Part shown: piece by piece, positions 1 to 12,600 of the stretch
Layout of the letters: the number at the start of each line of letters is the position of its first letter
How positions within the stretch are numbered: position 1 is the first letter of the stretch
NCBI RefSeq assembly: GCF_904849725.1
Contig: NC_058521.1
Location: forward strand, 343,464,638 to 343,528,637
From: Hordeum vulgare subsp. vulgare
Taxonomy: Eukaryota > Streptophyta > Magnoliopsida > Poales > Poaceae
DNA: 64,000 bases
Reading direction: 5' to 3'
Notes under the pieces: model-generated
Told to the model about the DNA's origin: nothing
Seen by the model: only the letters and a program-made list of their open reading frames with translations
Database searches by the model: none
Made by a program: the position numbers and the translations under genes

Positions 1-379
1 GGTACGAATGGAGAATGTTGGTGGACCGAATTTTGGACTTTTTGGATTTTGAAGTAATATTTGTGGGAGAATGTAATGATAACTTTTCGTAGCTATCTTT
101 GAGCATTTGAGAAAACAGATCATCATAGTAACCTCAACGCCTTCTAATAGTATTGTATTTCCTATGTACTCAAATGTGATTTCTCACAAAATATAGAATG
201 TAAACTATTCAGGCTTGCTGCCTATAGATGTTCCTTGCATCTAGGGGTTCTCCTCACAATCGTTAGCCAGTGCATCATTGAACTTCTCTTGAAATATACT
301 AGATATAATCATTAGATCAATGACACATATGTTGTTATTAATTACCAAAACCACCATAGGGACATCTTGTGATTTTAGC

Positions 380-1018
380 TGATCAAAGGCTATAACCTCA
401 GTGTTCAATACCACCCTCGAAAAGCCAAGGATTTTTCTTTGAATGTTATGATTAAGGAAAGGATACAACCTTGTATGACGAACTTGAAAGCTTTGGGTTG
501 GAAGTAGTTGCACCAGGATTTCTGGGCAACCTCGAAGCAAAGCCTACCTTGATGGATGATCTTAAGGAGTTTTAGAAATGCCAGGATTTGTGGCCGACCT
601 CGAAGCAAAATCCTACCTCAAGCGGAAGGTAAAGAGGGAAGGCCCCAGGATTCTCAATGGATGAACAAGGAGTCATATGGTTTCAGAATCGCATTTCCGT
701 TCCCAACAAAGTTCAGTTCAAGAATTTGATCTTGCAAGAATCCCATGACACTCCGTATTTTATCCATCCTGGAGGAACCAAGATGTACCAAGCCGTCAAA
801 GAAAAATTCTAGTGGCATGGCATGAAGAGACAAATAGACACTTATGTCACTAAGTGTGACATATACCAGAGAGTCAAACTTGAGCATCAGCGACCCGCTA
901 GATTGTTGTAACCTCTTAAAGTGCCTGAATGGAAATAGGACAAGGTCGGATGGACTCCATCATGGGATTTCCCAGATCAAGCAAAGAACATAATTTTATT
1001 TGGGTCATTGTCTATCAC
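380..1018 (+). pseudogene. Gypsy pol remnant: ribonuclease H-integrase linker and integrase zinc-binding domain
   Basis: Translation on the plus strand gives a typical chromovirus segment: a linker, then the HHCC zinc-binding domain of integrase with HPGGTKMYQ, WHGMKRQI and EHQRPA. Integrase joins retroelement cDNA to chromosomal DNA. The copy is dead: a stop replaces the first Trp of the WWHGMKR motif, two more stops follow near 909 and 938, and the second Cys of the CDIC zinc ligand pair is Tyr. The frame runs to 1018, where the Fatima-like element begins, and continues at 50242 at the start of the catalytic core. Confidence 0.85.
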
Positions 1019-1487
1019 CGTCAGCATCAAAACCGGCAGATCTCGGGTAGGTGGTTCCGAACTATGGAGCTTAGATCGATGGGTTGTAGGAAATAGGGGG
1101 AGACAATGTTTACCTAGGTTCGGGCACTCTTGATGAGGTAAAACCCTAGGTCCTGCTTGATTATATTGATGGGGAACAATGGTTATAGAGTTCATATACC
1201 TCGAGATCATATGAGCTAAACCCTAGATGAGATAACCTGCCACTACGCGTAAGAGCCCTTGGTTTCTATAGACACTAGGGCCCCTAGGGGTTACATGTTA
1301 CCAACTTATATCGGGGGAAGATGGGCTGAACTGGTCCTCCGACCTTGGAGTGCATGCCTAGTCTTCGAAGCTTTCCATCTTGATTACACATTTGTCACAT
1401 AATATGATCTTCAATGACACAAGCCATATGATCGGGCCATAAGGGACAACACGACTGCCCGAGGACCCCTTAATCAAGAACTCCCTA
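1019..1487 (-). repeat. 3' LTR of Fatima-like element
   Basis: This LTR is about 469 bp. It starts CGTCAGCATC where the right copy has TGTCGGCATT, so the TG terminus has mutated to CG. It ends near CTCCCTA at 1487, where the right copy ends CTCCCTCA. The right LTR without its BARE1-like insertion is 468 bp. Confidence 0.85.
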
Positions 1488-1967
1488 GTAGACACTGAAC
1501 TGGCCTGCAACGCTGATGTGTACGGTCTTCTGCACTCGAATACGTAGACAAATCGGCTTCAATGACAAGCCCCCCCATATTTGGCTGGAACCGATTTAGT
1601 CGCTCCAATGACGTCATATTCTCAAAAATGGGCGTCATTAAATCTAAAGGCTTTTAAAGGACCAAAGGTAAATAGTCATCCGTCTGACAATTCTTCTCAT
1701 GAAAAGTCGTGATAATGAATAATGAGAAAACCTCGAATCGTGGCTCGAGGACACATTGCCTAGGGCACGTTCTATCAAGAAACGAGATCGTATCTCGTAT
1801 TTAAGGTGTTTCAAATTAATGACCCGAGCCAACCTGCGCATGCTCCAATGGTGCGGTTGTTTCGGGAAGTGGCAGAGCTGGTGGGACAGTAAGCAGAAAC
1901 CATTGGTTTCGCGGTCTCCCCTTAAAAGGGGAAAAGATCCAAATCCCACCAGAGGGATTCCAAAACC
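1488..1967. other. Non-coding internal stretch of Fatima-like element
   Basis: This lies between the 3' LTR and the antisense gene. It corresponds to the promoter/leader side of that gene in related elements. A run of seven C (1571-1577 region) is the only purine/pyrimidine tract that could be a displaced polypurine tract on the minus strand. No open frame or recognisable motif. Confidence 0.5.
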
Positions 1968-2652
1968 TTGCTCTTTCTCCTTCAAAGCTTGAGCACACAG
2001 TTCAATTCCATCTCTCACCACTTTCCAGTCGCCCTCCATTCCAAGCTCTTTAATGGCCGGCTCGGGCTCTTAGGGGAAATGGGAGAAATCCCGCGTCTCC
2101 GAAGGGGACATCCAGGAGCTGAAGTGTTGTGGATATACTGCAGCCGACATCGCCGACCGAGCACCGAAAAAAGGCCAGCTGGTACCTACGCCAAGGCCTT
2201 GGGAGCGGGTGTTGTTCGTACCACTCTTCCTCTAGGGACTAGCTACCAGCTTGACCCCTTCGTCATGGGTTTGATGTTTTATAATGGGTTAGATTTCTAT
2301 GACCTTCCCAGGAATCCCATTATGCACATATCTGTCTTCATCACCGTATGTGAGCCTTCCTGCGGGTCCATCCACACTTCAGTCTTTGGCACAAAGTCTT
2401 CAATGTCAAGCCAAAGTCGGTCAGCAACCAGCACGCCGACTTCAGCGGGGCCATGGTAAGCAAGATCTTCCGCGTGCCATGGCCGAAAGGCACAATTGTC
2501 AACACCATCAAGAACTGGTAGAAGGAATGGTTCTATATCACAGAACCCCGAGAAGAAAACTAGTCGATGCCCACAGAGTTCAGATCCGGTCCACCCGTGA
2601 GGCTGACCGCATGGGTCATGGAAGGTCTGGACTGGGCTCGTCTTAGGATGTG
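1968..2652 (+). pseudogene. Antisense Transposase_28-like gene, first part
   Basis: Plus-strand fragments match the 'putative gypsy type transposon' (Transposase_28) family pattern. Examples are PTPRPWERVLF near 2190-2220, LDPFVMGLMFYNGLDF near 2251-2300 and VPWPKGTIVNTIKNW near 2475-2515. The function of this protein is not known to me; it is carried antisense to gag-pol in several cereal gypsy families. The copy is decayed: a stop lies near 2233, at least two frame changes are needed between 2190 and 2520, and stops follow near 2517 and 2644. The Athila-like element inserted at 2659; coding resumes at 24873. Confidence 0.7.
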
Positions 2653-2653
2653 A

Positions 2654-2767
2654 AGCACTGATGTCTTCTACACAACCTTCTTCTGGTAGACTCCTATTGG
2701 GCCTCCAAGCAGCACTGATGTCTTCTACACAACCTTCTTCTGGTAGACTCCTGTTGGGCCTCCAAGC
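2654..2767. repeat. 57-bp tandem duplication of target site plus LTR start
   Basis: Two copies (2654-2710 and 2711-2767) differ at one visible position. Each begins with the target-site pentamer AGCAC followed by TGATGTCTTC, so the duplication arose after insertion and copied the junction itself. Confidence 0.9.
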
Positions 2768-5700
2768 ATAGAGTTTTGTAGGATAATAGCAAGTTTCCCT
2801 CATGTGGATGATGTGGCACCCCGGTTCAGAGAACCGGATTACTAGTGTATCCAGCCGAGAGATCATGTCTTCTGGAAACACACAACAACTTGGAACAGAA
2901 CATAGTTGATTTTATTAATAGCTTTCAGGTACAAGCTCATATTTTACAATGATAGCGAGGCCAAAGGCACCCTTGGTGCTGCGACAGTATCTACATTATT
3001 TATGAAGCATAGCGGGGCCTCGAAACTACTAAGTACTTCTACAGCGTAGCGGAACATAGCGGCAACTCCATCCACATGGACAGTGTTGTGGACACATCCT
3101 AGTTAGCGTAGTACGAACCATCAGGATCTCCGTCCTCGGCTTCTCCTGCATCTGGCATGACATGCCAGGTGAGTACTTTGAATGTAATCGCAACCTCACG
3201 ACAACCAAATAATATAATAAAACTAGCATGGCAACCAATATGTTAATTACTAAGGCAACTTACTAACTATATCAGTTAGCAACTTACTCTCATCCCTGTT
3301 GTCCGACAACACTGGGAATACTCATCGAGCATCTCCGATCATGCGAAGAGTTCTTCCATCATTATTAACATCGATATGGTTAACCATCTAGAGAGGTCTG
3401 GACGGGCTGTCCAATACCGTGGACACGGCTATTCCAATAGATTTTTCACTCTATAGAGGATGCACACTTTACCCACACCATGGAGCATCTAACCTCATGA
3501 GCCCATTCACTTGGACCATTATTTCTCCAACGAAACCTGTGTGACCCGTGATTCTCCCATTGTACCACCGGCATTCATCCTCCCCCGGAGTCCTGCCCTG
3601 GGTGGCCCCTATGTCCTCATGACACCTGCCACCGTTGTGGCCAAATTAAACTGTCCCAAACGAGGTTGGAGCCAAACAACTTAACTGGGCTCACACGGTT
3701 ATCACCGCCTACCTGATCAGGGTAGCGCGCATGCATAACCCTCCCTCTTTGTAGGTACTCGTGAAAGAGAACGCGATCATACCAAGTCACGGCCGTCCCA
3801 TACCGGCAAATGTGGTTGCACGGTTAAGCCCGGACAGGTGAATCAAGATCAACCACTAGGTTTATTTCAAATATAGTGCTTCATAACAATGAGCAACTAA
3901 GTATTTAAATAATTTACTATGAATTATCCTATAACAAATAGGTATAATGTATGAAAGTATGCAATGTTATGGAAATACTACATAGCATGGGTATCATGGG
4001 TTGCCTTGCTCTGAATATATTGGAAAAATCACCAAAGTTCCCTTCTGAAAATATGTTTGAATTGCAAAGAGGAAATGTCACATAATGCATTTTTGTTAAC
4101 CACAAATTATGTGCATATTGGAAAAATACCAACTTTGGTCATGAAATAAAAGAGTTCAATATAAACTCAATGCAAAAAGAATCAACTGAATTGGACCTAT
4201 AAATAAAAAAGCTAGGAGTGGTCAAAGTTACTAGACAAACCTGTTTTGAAATTGGGTTTATCTAAATAGAGAAAAACCCACAGCGAGTCACGTCGAAGGC
4301 GTAAAGTGGAGGGCGTCTCCACTTACTGCTTTTAGCACGCAGGGCTGAGCCGCTGTTAGGTGGGGTCGGCCCTTTCAAAACAGAGGTAGAGAGAAGGGAC
4401 CGAGGCGGGACAGTGCTCCGGGGACTGTCGCCGGCAATAGAGATGGTGGCAGCGCTCGTAGTTGAGGGGAATGGATCGGGCGCTCTAAGACGAACACACA
4501 TGTACCCACTGCGTGACGGGAGATGGTTAGACGGCGTCGTCCCCTTCCTCTCCAGCGGCGGTGGCGTTCGGGTGGTCATCTGAAAAGATGATTCCGGCGA
4601 TGATTGGCTTTAACTCGGTCTAGGAGGACCAAGGGAATGCTCTAAGCTTGAGGGTGAGGTTGATTGGGCTTGGGGTGTTGGCGACGAAGTGCCTACAGAC
4701 GGCGGAGCTCTGGTGGGACTCGAGGCCAGAGGGCCTCCCGGCCGTGGCTCCCTCCTAGGGAGGGCGATTGGAGGTGCAGGAGGAGAGGTGCCGTTCTCGG
4801 AGGGCTGGGCATGGCCTTAAATAGGCCAGCGGGGAGGGCTGCCGATCTCTCCCGAAGCGGCGAGGCTCGGGCATGCCAGTGGAGAAAGGACGGCGAGCTG
4901 GCCATTATAGAGTGGAGTTGAGGTGATGGAGGAGGGCAGGGCAGCGACGGAACGGGTCCGACACCATTAATGACTTGCGGACGACCACATTGGCCGAAGC
5001 CCACTATTCTGCCCGTGGTAAAGCTTGGACGGAAGCGACAGGGGCCTTCTCTGGCGACACAGAGGATTCGGGAGATGCCACGTGTTCGCCAAAGCGGCTT
5101 TCGGCATCAAGGATAAGGGGGAACAGCGAGGGATGGCTCGGTCGAGCACATCCGATGCTGGCGCAGTGCAGAGCGCGCGCTATGGCATGCCAGCACCGAG
5201 CTCACCACGGGTGCGGCCACCAAGAGGCCACGCAGGGCTGGTGCGCCCTATCCATCGCGTAGTGCCTCGACCATCTAGCCTCCCTATAACACTCGCTCGA
5301 CCAGATACACTCTTATGTGAAGTGTAGCCTCAGCTACAGCTTCTTCCAGCAATATTGAGGAGGTTATGGGGTGGAAATGAGATAGAGATGGAGTTGGTGG
5401 ATATGTCTAGGTTTATCTACCTTGGAAGGACTACAAATTGGCAAAGTTTGGAGAGATTAGAAGGAGATTTGGACATAGCTAATTTGGAAACCACCATTGT
5501 GGTCCAGAATCGAAATGAGCTTGAAGAACTCTCATGAATGCTCTGCTAAGGATGAAACTTGGTGGAGGGAAGTTATTTGGTAGCTGGTACTTCCTTCACA
5601 AAGGTTCAAAATCAGCAGAAACTTGATATGGTCCTACTGCTCAAAATTTGTACTGGACCAGATGATGTCTTTGGATATTGTGGCTATATAGAATCCACAG

Positions 5701-7980
5701 GATCTTGGGGAAGTTATCGGAAAATTTCTGGGATAGGAAGAATGTGGTTGCTTCACAATGGGGCAATTCTAGCCAGAGAAGAAATAATTATTCCGGCCAA
5801 AATTTTGCATTGGGAAATGGAATATTTTTGGAGATCTTGGAATCATATGATGATAAGAAGATGTGGAAAAAGTTAGGGAATTTATTGATCATCCAAACTA
5901 TAGGTTGATTCACAACCCATAGTGATGCCATAATTCCCCAACAAAAGAAAAGAGCTTATTGGAACAGACTAAATATTGAAAATTGATTCAGGAGAGATGT
6001 AGAAATGTTTTGGCAAGATGATGAGGGTTTTGGGTTACATGGAAAAAGATTAAAAAATTCACAGATCCAAATCAGTTGGAAACATTTGAAAATCAACGAG
6101 GTTTGCGGGTAAAACCCAAAAGGTTTTGGAAAGAAAAAAGTTGCTAAAAATCAGGGTGTCACAGATGACCTAAGGTTTATCAATCCGTGGGAGGCATAGG
6201 ACAAAGATGGTCTCTCTCAAGCAACTCTGCAATCAAATAACAAAGAGTCTCTTGTGTCCCCAACACACCCAATACAATGATAAATTTTATAGGTGCACTA
6301 GTTCAGCGAAGAGATGTTGATACAAGTGTAATATGGATGGTAGATATAGATTTTTGTAAGATGAAAATATAAAAAAACTAAGGTAACAAATAGTAAACAG
6401 CGAGCAAAACGTTGTATACTTGCTTGGGATCAAGGCCTATGGTCCTTACTTTCACTAGTGCAAGTTCTCTCAACAATACTAACATAGTTGAGTCATATAT
6501 AAATTTCTCACGTGCTATAAAGAGTCCACACCAAAGTCACGAATAGTGGAGAACAAACGAATAAATTATTGTAGTGTACGAAACCACCTCAAAGTAATCT
6601 TTTCTGATCAATCTTATGAGCTATCCCTATAAGTGTCACGAACATCCCTAGAGTTCATACTAAAATAATAACTTAAGATACACATCAACCAAAACCCGAA
6701 TGTCACCTAGATACTCTAATGTCACCACAAGTACCCATGGGCATGATTATATAATATGCATCACATAATTTCAGATTCATCATTTTCAATCCAACACAAA
6801 GAACTTCAAAGAGTGCCCCAAAGTTTTTACCGGGAAGTCCAGACGAAAACATGTGCCAACCCCTATGCATAGATTCCCAAGGTCATGGAACCCGCAAGTT
6901 GATCACCAAAACATACATCAAGTGGATAAGTAGAACATCCCATTGTCACCACAGATATCCTATCACAAGGCATAAATCAAGTGGTCACAAATACTTAAAG
7001 ACTCAATCCGATAAGAAAACTTCAAATGGAAAACTCAATTCATCACAAGAAGATAGAGAGGGGAACACCTCATATGATTCATCTATATTAATAAAGATCG
7101 CGATACATCAAGATCATGCCTTCTCAAGAACACGAGAGATATATTGAACACATAGCTAGTAGTACATACCCTCAGCCCCGAGGAGGATTAGTCACACATT
7201 ATCATGGTGAGAAATAGAGATTTGTTGATGGAGAGGTGCAGCCCGAAGAGATAGAGGCAATGGCAGCCACGGCACCGGCGACGGGCGGCGGCCCCTTGCC
7301 CTCCTTCTTCCTTTGGTCTTGGTTCACCAATGGAGGAGCTTCTACCCTTCTTGGCGGCTGTCAAGGGAGAGGCAAATTCGTGGCTCTTGGTGGCTCTACC
7401 AAAATTAGGATTTTTCTCTCCTTTTATGTGCCACTCTGGTGCTCTATGGAACTTCGATGGATGGACCCTTGATCCAATGGCTCTCGGGCATCACTAGAAC
7501 ATTCCTAGGGGCTCCTCACATCCCTCATGAGTCTTCAAATCGTGGCTTGGCCTAATATATCAGATATGTTAAGAGTAGGACTCAATCACGTCAGCAATTC
7601 TCGTGATCCCGTAATTAGATATTTTCCTTCAGTAAAACGGGTCTCCAGATCGCACACGAACTCCGTTTTGCCATAAAATTCCTCACACTTTCCTAGGTTT
7701 AGCTTTTTCCATGTGACGCTATCTTTGGGGGTCAAACTGGCAATCTCTAAAAACTGTTTGTGGACAGATTTCAGAAGAGTCACAGTCCGCCAACAAGGCA
7801 CATTTTGCGTTATTTTTGAAAAAATTCTCATTAATTCCTAAAAATCAAAGTCTAAAACAAGAACTTGTGCAATTTTGCAACCATTAATAGGTTAGTCCCA
7901 AAAAATAATATAAAGTTGTAGTAAAATGATTGTAAAACATCCATGAATGATATTATAACAGCATGGAACAAGCAAAAATT
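2659..7980 (-). repeat. 3' LTR of Athila-like element, interrupted and truncated
   Basis: It aligns with the right LTR (18588-24867) over nearly its whole length once the solo LTR 2812-6163 is removed. For example, the segments at 6169-6330 and 18681-18814 plus 23141-23180 match closely. It has a 57-bp tandem duplication at its start. Its last ~30 bp and the adjoining polypurine tract are missing: sequence jumps at about 7980 from the LTR to internal sequence. It holds the unoccupied site of the CACTA insertion at 6297-6299. Confidence 0.85.
2812..6163 (-). mobile_element. Solo long LTR of a gypsy element (3.35 kb)
   Basis: It starts TGTGGCACC, ends GGTGTCACA and is flanked by GATGA (2807-2811, 6164-6168). 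The host LTR continues exactly on both sides. It shares landmarks with the long LTRs at 9650-14634, 51269-59089, 52428-56535 and 59474-63622: a segment reading GTGAGTACTTTGAATGTA near 3170 and one reading GTGGACACGGCTATTC near 3420. It diverges enough to be a separate subfamily. A GC-rich core covers 4262-5300. Two units of a ~157-bp repeat with CTTCAC landmarks lie at 5594 and 5751. Orientation is inferred from the GTGTCACA end being the LTR's 5' end in this family. Confidence 0.88.
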
Positions 7981-9649
7981 GCTGCACATCCTCAAGTAGG
8001 TAAATGATAAAAACATAATTTTTGATGTGGAATGCTGCGTAACATGTTCATCAAATTCTTTTATTCTTTGTATATCATGGACATTTGGACTTGTAAGTGA
8101 TTCAAAGCAATAGCCAAGTTTCAATATAATAACTCCAATACTCAAGCATGTCAACAAGCAACCATGTCTTAGAAAATATCAACACTAAATAAAGTTGTCC
8201 CTAGCCCATCATTCTCAATCATTGATCCATTCATGAATCACTCTCAAATATTAGCTATGCCCAATGCTCAAGTACGGTCATAGTGTTCCCTAGTTGGTGC
8301 TTATAAGAGAATATGGAGACTCAAAGAAAAACTAAAAATTGCATAAAGTAAATAGATAGGCCCTTCGCACAGGGAAGTTGGGATTTGTAGAGATGAGAGA
8401 GCTCAAGGTTTAAATTTAGAGAGAAAAAATATTTTGAGTAGCATGCATTTCCTATCAACGAAAACGACAAAGTAGCTAACAATACTTTCCATGCTACATA
8501 CATTATAGGCGGTTCCCAAATAGAATGGTAAAGTTTTTACTCGCCCCCACCAATCAATTACAATCCACGGCGAGCCGAATACACGGCTACTGTCCATACC
8601 AACAACATTCCTGGGGGAGTTTTGTTCCGTTATATTTGATTTTATTTTTCATCATGGAATTGGGCATCACGAATACTAGCCACTTTCTCGTGAATGATAG
8701 TGAATCAACACATATTGTGAGAATAACCCACCTTGCATGGAAAAATATTGGATACAATCCACCGTTTGATGAGCGGTACGAGCACACAAAATAGAAATTT
8801 AGTTTGAAAATTTAGAGATGGCACATACAAATTTGCTTGGAAAGGCATGGAAATACCTCATATAGGTAGGTATGGTGGACTAATGAGGCAAAACTTGGTT
8901 TAAGGATTTTGGATGCACAAGTAGTATTTATACTTAGTACAAATGAAGGCTAGAAAATAGATTGAGAAGCAATCAAACCAAGAAATGAAAATTCTCATAA
9001 GGGAGCACTGAGTCATAACTAACACCGAATAATGCACCATACTAGGATGTAACTACATTGCATCACTACTGACTTTCGTGTATGTATAGCGAATCACAAA
9101 TCTTAACACCAATATTCCCACTTAAAGCATAATTACTCACTAAAATGACTCACATATTACTATCAGCATGTTTCAAAAGTGTTACAAATAATCAAGTTTA
9201 ATTGTCCCATAATCTTCATGAAAGTTTTTATTATATCACTCTTGGATATCTATTACTTTTGGACCAGTTTCATATATTGCCATTGACCTTCTAACATGAT
9301 CAAACCAATTTAAAGGAAGCACAACAATAAAAAATGTATAAGTGAAGCATTAGAGGAAATGACAAGCTACTCACAAAAGATATAAGTGAAGATCAATGAG
9401 TAGTCAAACAATTAAGGAGCTATGTGAGGACTCTCTCTCCCTAAAAAAACATATTTTCAGATTTAATTATTTTTTTTTGAATTGAAAAAAAGAAAAATAG
9501 CACTCCAAGAATAGGACGCATCATGTGAACGAATAAAAATTTAGGCTCAACATAGGCTAACCCATAGTTGACGAAGAGATGTGGGATGCGTAGCATCCCA
9601 AAGCTTAGATGCTTGAGACTTCTTTAAATATTTTCTTGGGGTGCCTTGG
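7981..9649 (-). other. Non-coding internal region of Athila-like element
   Basis: This stretch matches the corresponding region of the Sabrina-like element at 36330-39130. Both carry a GATGTGGAATGCT segment near the LTR (8018 and 36339), ATATAAGTGAAG repeats, and a CATCCC/AAGCTTAG block near the end. No coding potential. It continues after the solo LTR at 14640. Confidence 0.75.
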
Positions 9650-12600
9650 TGTCACATCATGTGTTTTAACTCTCTTGACTAATTAAATTACCACAAAAAT
9701 TAGGACCAATTCAATTGTTTATGACTAATTGTGATGCTTGATATGTCTCTTTATTGCTTCCTTGTTTGCTTATGTTTAATCCTAATGTTCCGGCTACTCT
9801 CCAAACTCACTCCCGAGACCCAAAACCTTTCCTGATGATCATGCGATGTGTATAGGACCAGAAACTATTTTACCAAATATAATTTTCACCAAAAAGCATT
9901 TCCTTGATTTAAGCTTTCAAAAACCCCTCAGTTGGGATTTGTACTACTAGTCCTCCAATTAGAGAAGTTATTTTGCAACAAATGTTTTATTTGAAACCCA
10001 TTATCAAAATTACATACCAAAACCACAATATTATTATTTTAAAAGTTATTTTACAATTTATTTAAATAACTTTCTCTGAGGCCAGAAATGGTCCCTTATG
10101 AAGGAAAGTTATTTTTATTGCTTTCAAAATGTTTGAGAAAATTTAGTGGAACTCAGTGGATATATATATTTCAAATATAAGAGTTTCAAAACATGGTCAT
10201 GTTCAAAATATTAGGCAAAACCCTTCCTTTCTATTTCAAGCTTTTGGAATATTTCTATAAGAAATATTTCTATAAGAAATATTCTCAATAAATTCCTATA
10301 AAATTCTAGCATGTCACATATGATATATGTGTTGATCTTGCCAAGTTTCATCTCAATCCAACTTGATTTGATTCACTTAATTATTCAAAAACCCTATCTG
10401 TCCAGATCCAAATTTGAGAAAATCCACATTGCCAAGTGTCTCCAATTGTGCCAAAGTTGGTGGACATGTTCTGATACTCCAATAATGCATGCACACCAAG
10501 TTGTGCATCAAGGACAATAGAAGAACTTGTCCCGAACCCCTCAAAACCTTCTCTCTTGATTTCTTACTTTGGGAATGTTTACATTATAAAGTTTCTCCAG
10601 TTGGTCCCAAAATTTTTGGGCATGCTTTAACGCTCAAATAATGCCCCCACACAAGGTTGTGGATTTGTGGGAATTGATTTGCATGGTTTTATAAGCAGAA
10701 AGACATTTTTGCCCATTTCATGGGTTTTTCAAGACTACATTGGAAACTTTCTCCACCAAACCCCAAATTTGGTGTCCAAGCTTATTTTCATCTATTATGT
10801 GATCTTGTTAAGTTTCATAGCAAATGGAGTCTATTTCCTAGCCCTAATATCCATGAAACACATTTTGTCCATTTACAAAAGTTGTTGCTTGGGCCCCTTC
10901 CACTATTTCCCTTGAGCTTCAATTCTTACCACAACTCTCTCAAGTCCCATTTTACCTCCAGTAACCTTGACATGGCATCTGGTCAAATATTGCAGGGTGA
11001 CTCCATGTATCTACCTTTCATTTTGACCTTGGCAACAATATTTTACACCCCTTCCTATACTCCTGCTCAAGCAATTTCCCACACCCCTTTCCAGAGAGCC
11101 TCTAACATGTTAATGTATCATCCCAAACCAAAATAAGGCATGCTCATGTGGGAAATATGAGAAGACCATATGAAACCAGATTTTGGAAGAAATATAGCTT
11201 TGAACTGCAAGTACTAGCTACACTCCTCGTCCTCGGCTGAAACTTAGCAGTTTTGTAGTTCATACATATCTAACACTGCTAGACATAGTTTCCAGCAAAG
11301 ATTCCCCATTTGAAAACCACTTTTATTAGCTCCAAGTTTGCTGTTGCAAACTTAACCTCAGTTAAAGCCCCACCTAGCCTGTCCCAAATGCAACCAAACT
11401 CCTCCATCAACTTCCTGCATGCATGCCTTGCACGAAAGACGGATTTGACTGGTCAAAAAGTCACTCTAGACATGAGTGTCCATGGTGACCAAGATGGCAA
11501 CATGCAATAACGGCGCTCCGGGCCTTGTCTTCTTCCTGTAGCTTGGGTTATGCCGCAGCCGCATGTCCCAGTAGCCAGGGCACTCCCATTTGACCATCCA
11601 CGCCACTCCCCGACCACAGGATGCAGCCAAAGGAGCCAGGCACGTGCGAGCTCGCCGTTCCCAGAGCACCCGAGGCGTTCTCAGGCTCACCCTGTCGCTC
11701 CCATCACTTATCCCCCCCCTTGAGCAGCTGTCGCTTGCTTCATACTCCCCTCTCTCCTGGGAGCCTGCTTGACCAGCCCCTGTCTCTGATGTGTATGATT
11801 TTGTCGCCAATGGCTAAAGCCCCCGCTAACCTCCCTTCAAATATTCCCCATGCAGGGTTCACCATCGTCCCTGGCAGCCCGAATGACGCCACGTCGCCTC
11901 CGTAAGGCCCTCCATCTCCTCCCTTCTACCCTGGGGCTGTCGTGCATTCATAGCCGACGGTGGCCGACGTCACCCACCGCGGTCTCCTATGGGAACACCG
12001 CTGCAGCCCTCCCCTGGGGGCGCACGACACCGGGGAGAAGGCGGAGCAACCCCGCGAGCCCGCCGGCGTCCGCAGAAACGCCAGGGCTGGCCATTGCCAC
12101 CGGAGGAAGCGCGAGTGCCGGTTGGCTCCTCCTTCCCTTGCTCCCTCTCTGTTCGAGCGGGAGGAAGAACAAGGCCCTTCCAAGCGGGCCCCGCGTGTCA
12201 GTGAGACAGGCTCCGGACCTAGGTGTTTATGTGGACACGACTTCTCTGGTTTTCGCCTCTCTGAGGAGAAGGCATACTAGGCGAGATATGTATTCCACAT
12301 CACCTCTGACCCATGTTACTGGGCCGGCCCATCCCTAACTAGCACCCTATGCCCTAGGATGTCCTCTAGTATAACTCCGTTTTCCTTTTCTTTTTATCTG
12401 GAAATTCAATAATCCACAATAAATCCATTTAGACTACAAATCTGATGATTCAATTTTCTACACGTTCCTAAATTCAAGATCTATCCAGATATGTTCGTTG
12501 CACATTTTTCCAAAAGATTTTTATGTGGGGTTAATATTCAAATGCCCATTTGAATATTTTAAACACCACCTTACAAAAATACTAGAGGATTCAAGTCAAC

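Noticed and set aside
1968..2640. Three separate host genes on both strands
   Set aside because: The fragments join into one frameshifted Transposase_28-like gene on the plus strand; the minus-strand frame 2297-2881 is its shadow and includes the 57-bp duplication.
11590..12338. Overlapping GC-rich ORFs as host gene exons
   Set aside because: They fall in the GC-rich core of a solo LTR; similar cores without conserved frames occur in the sibling LTRs.
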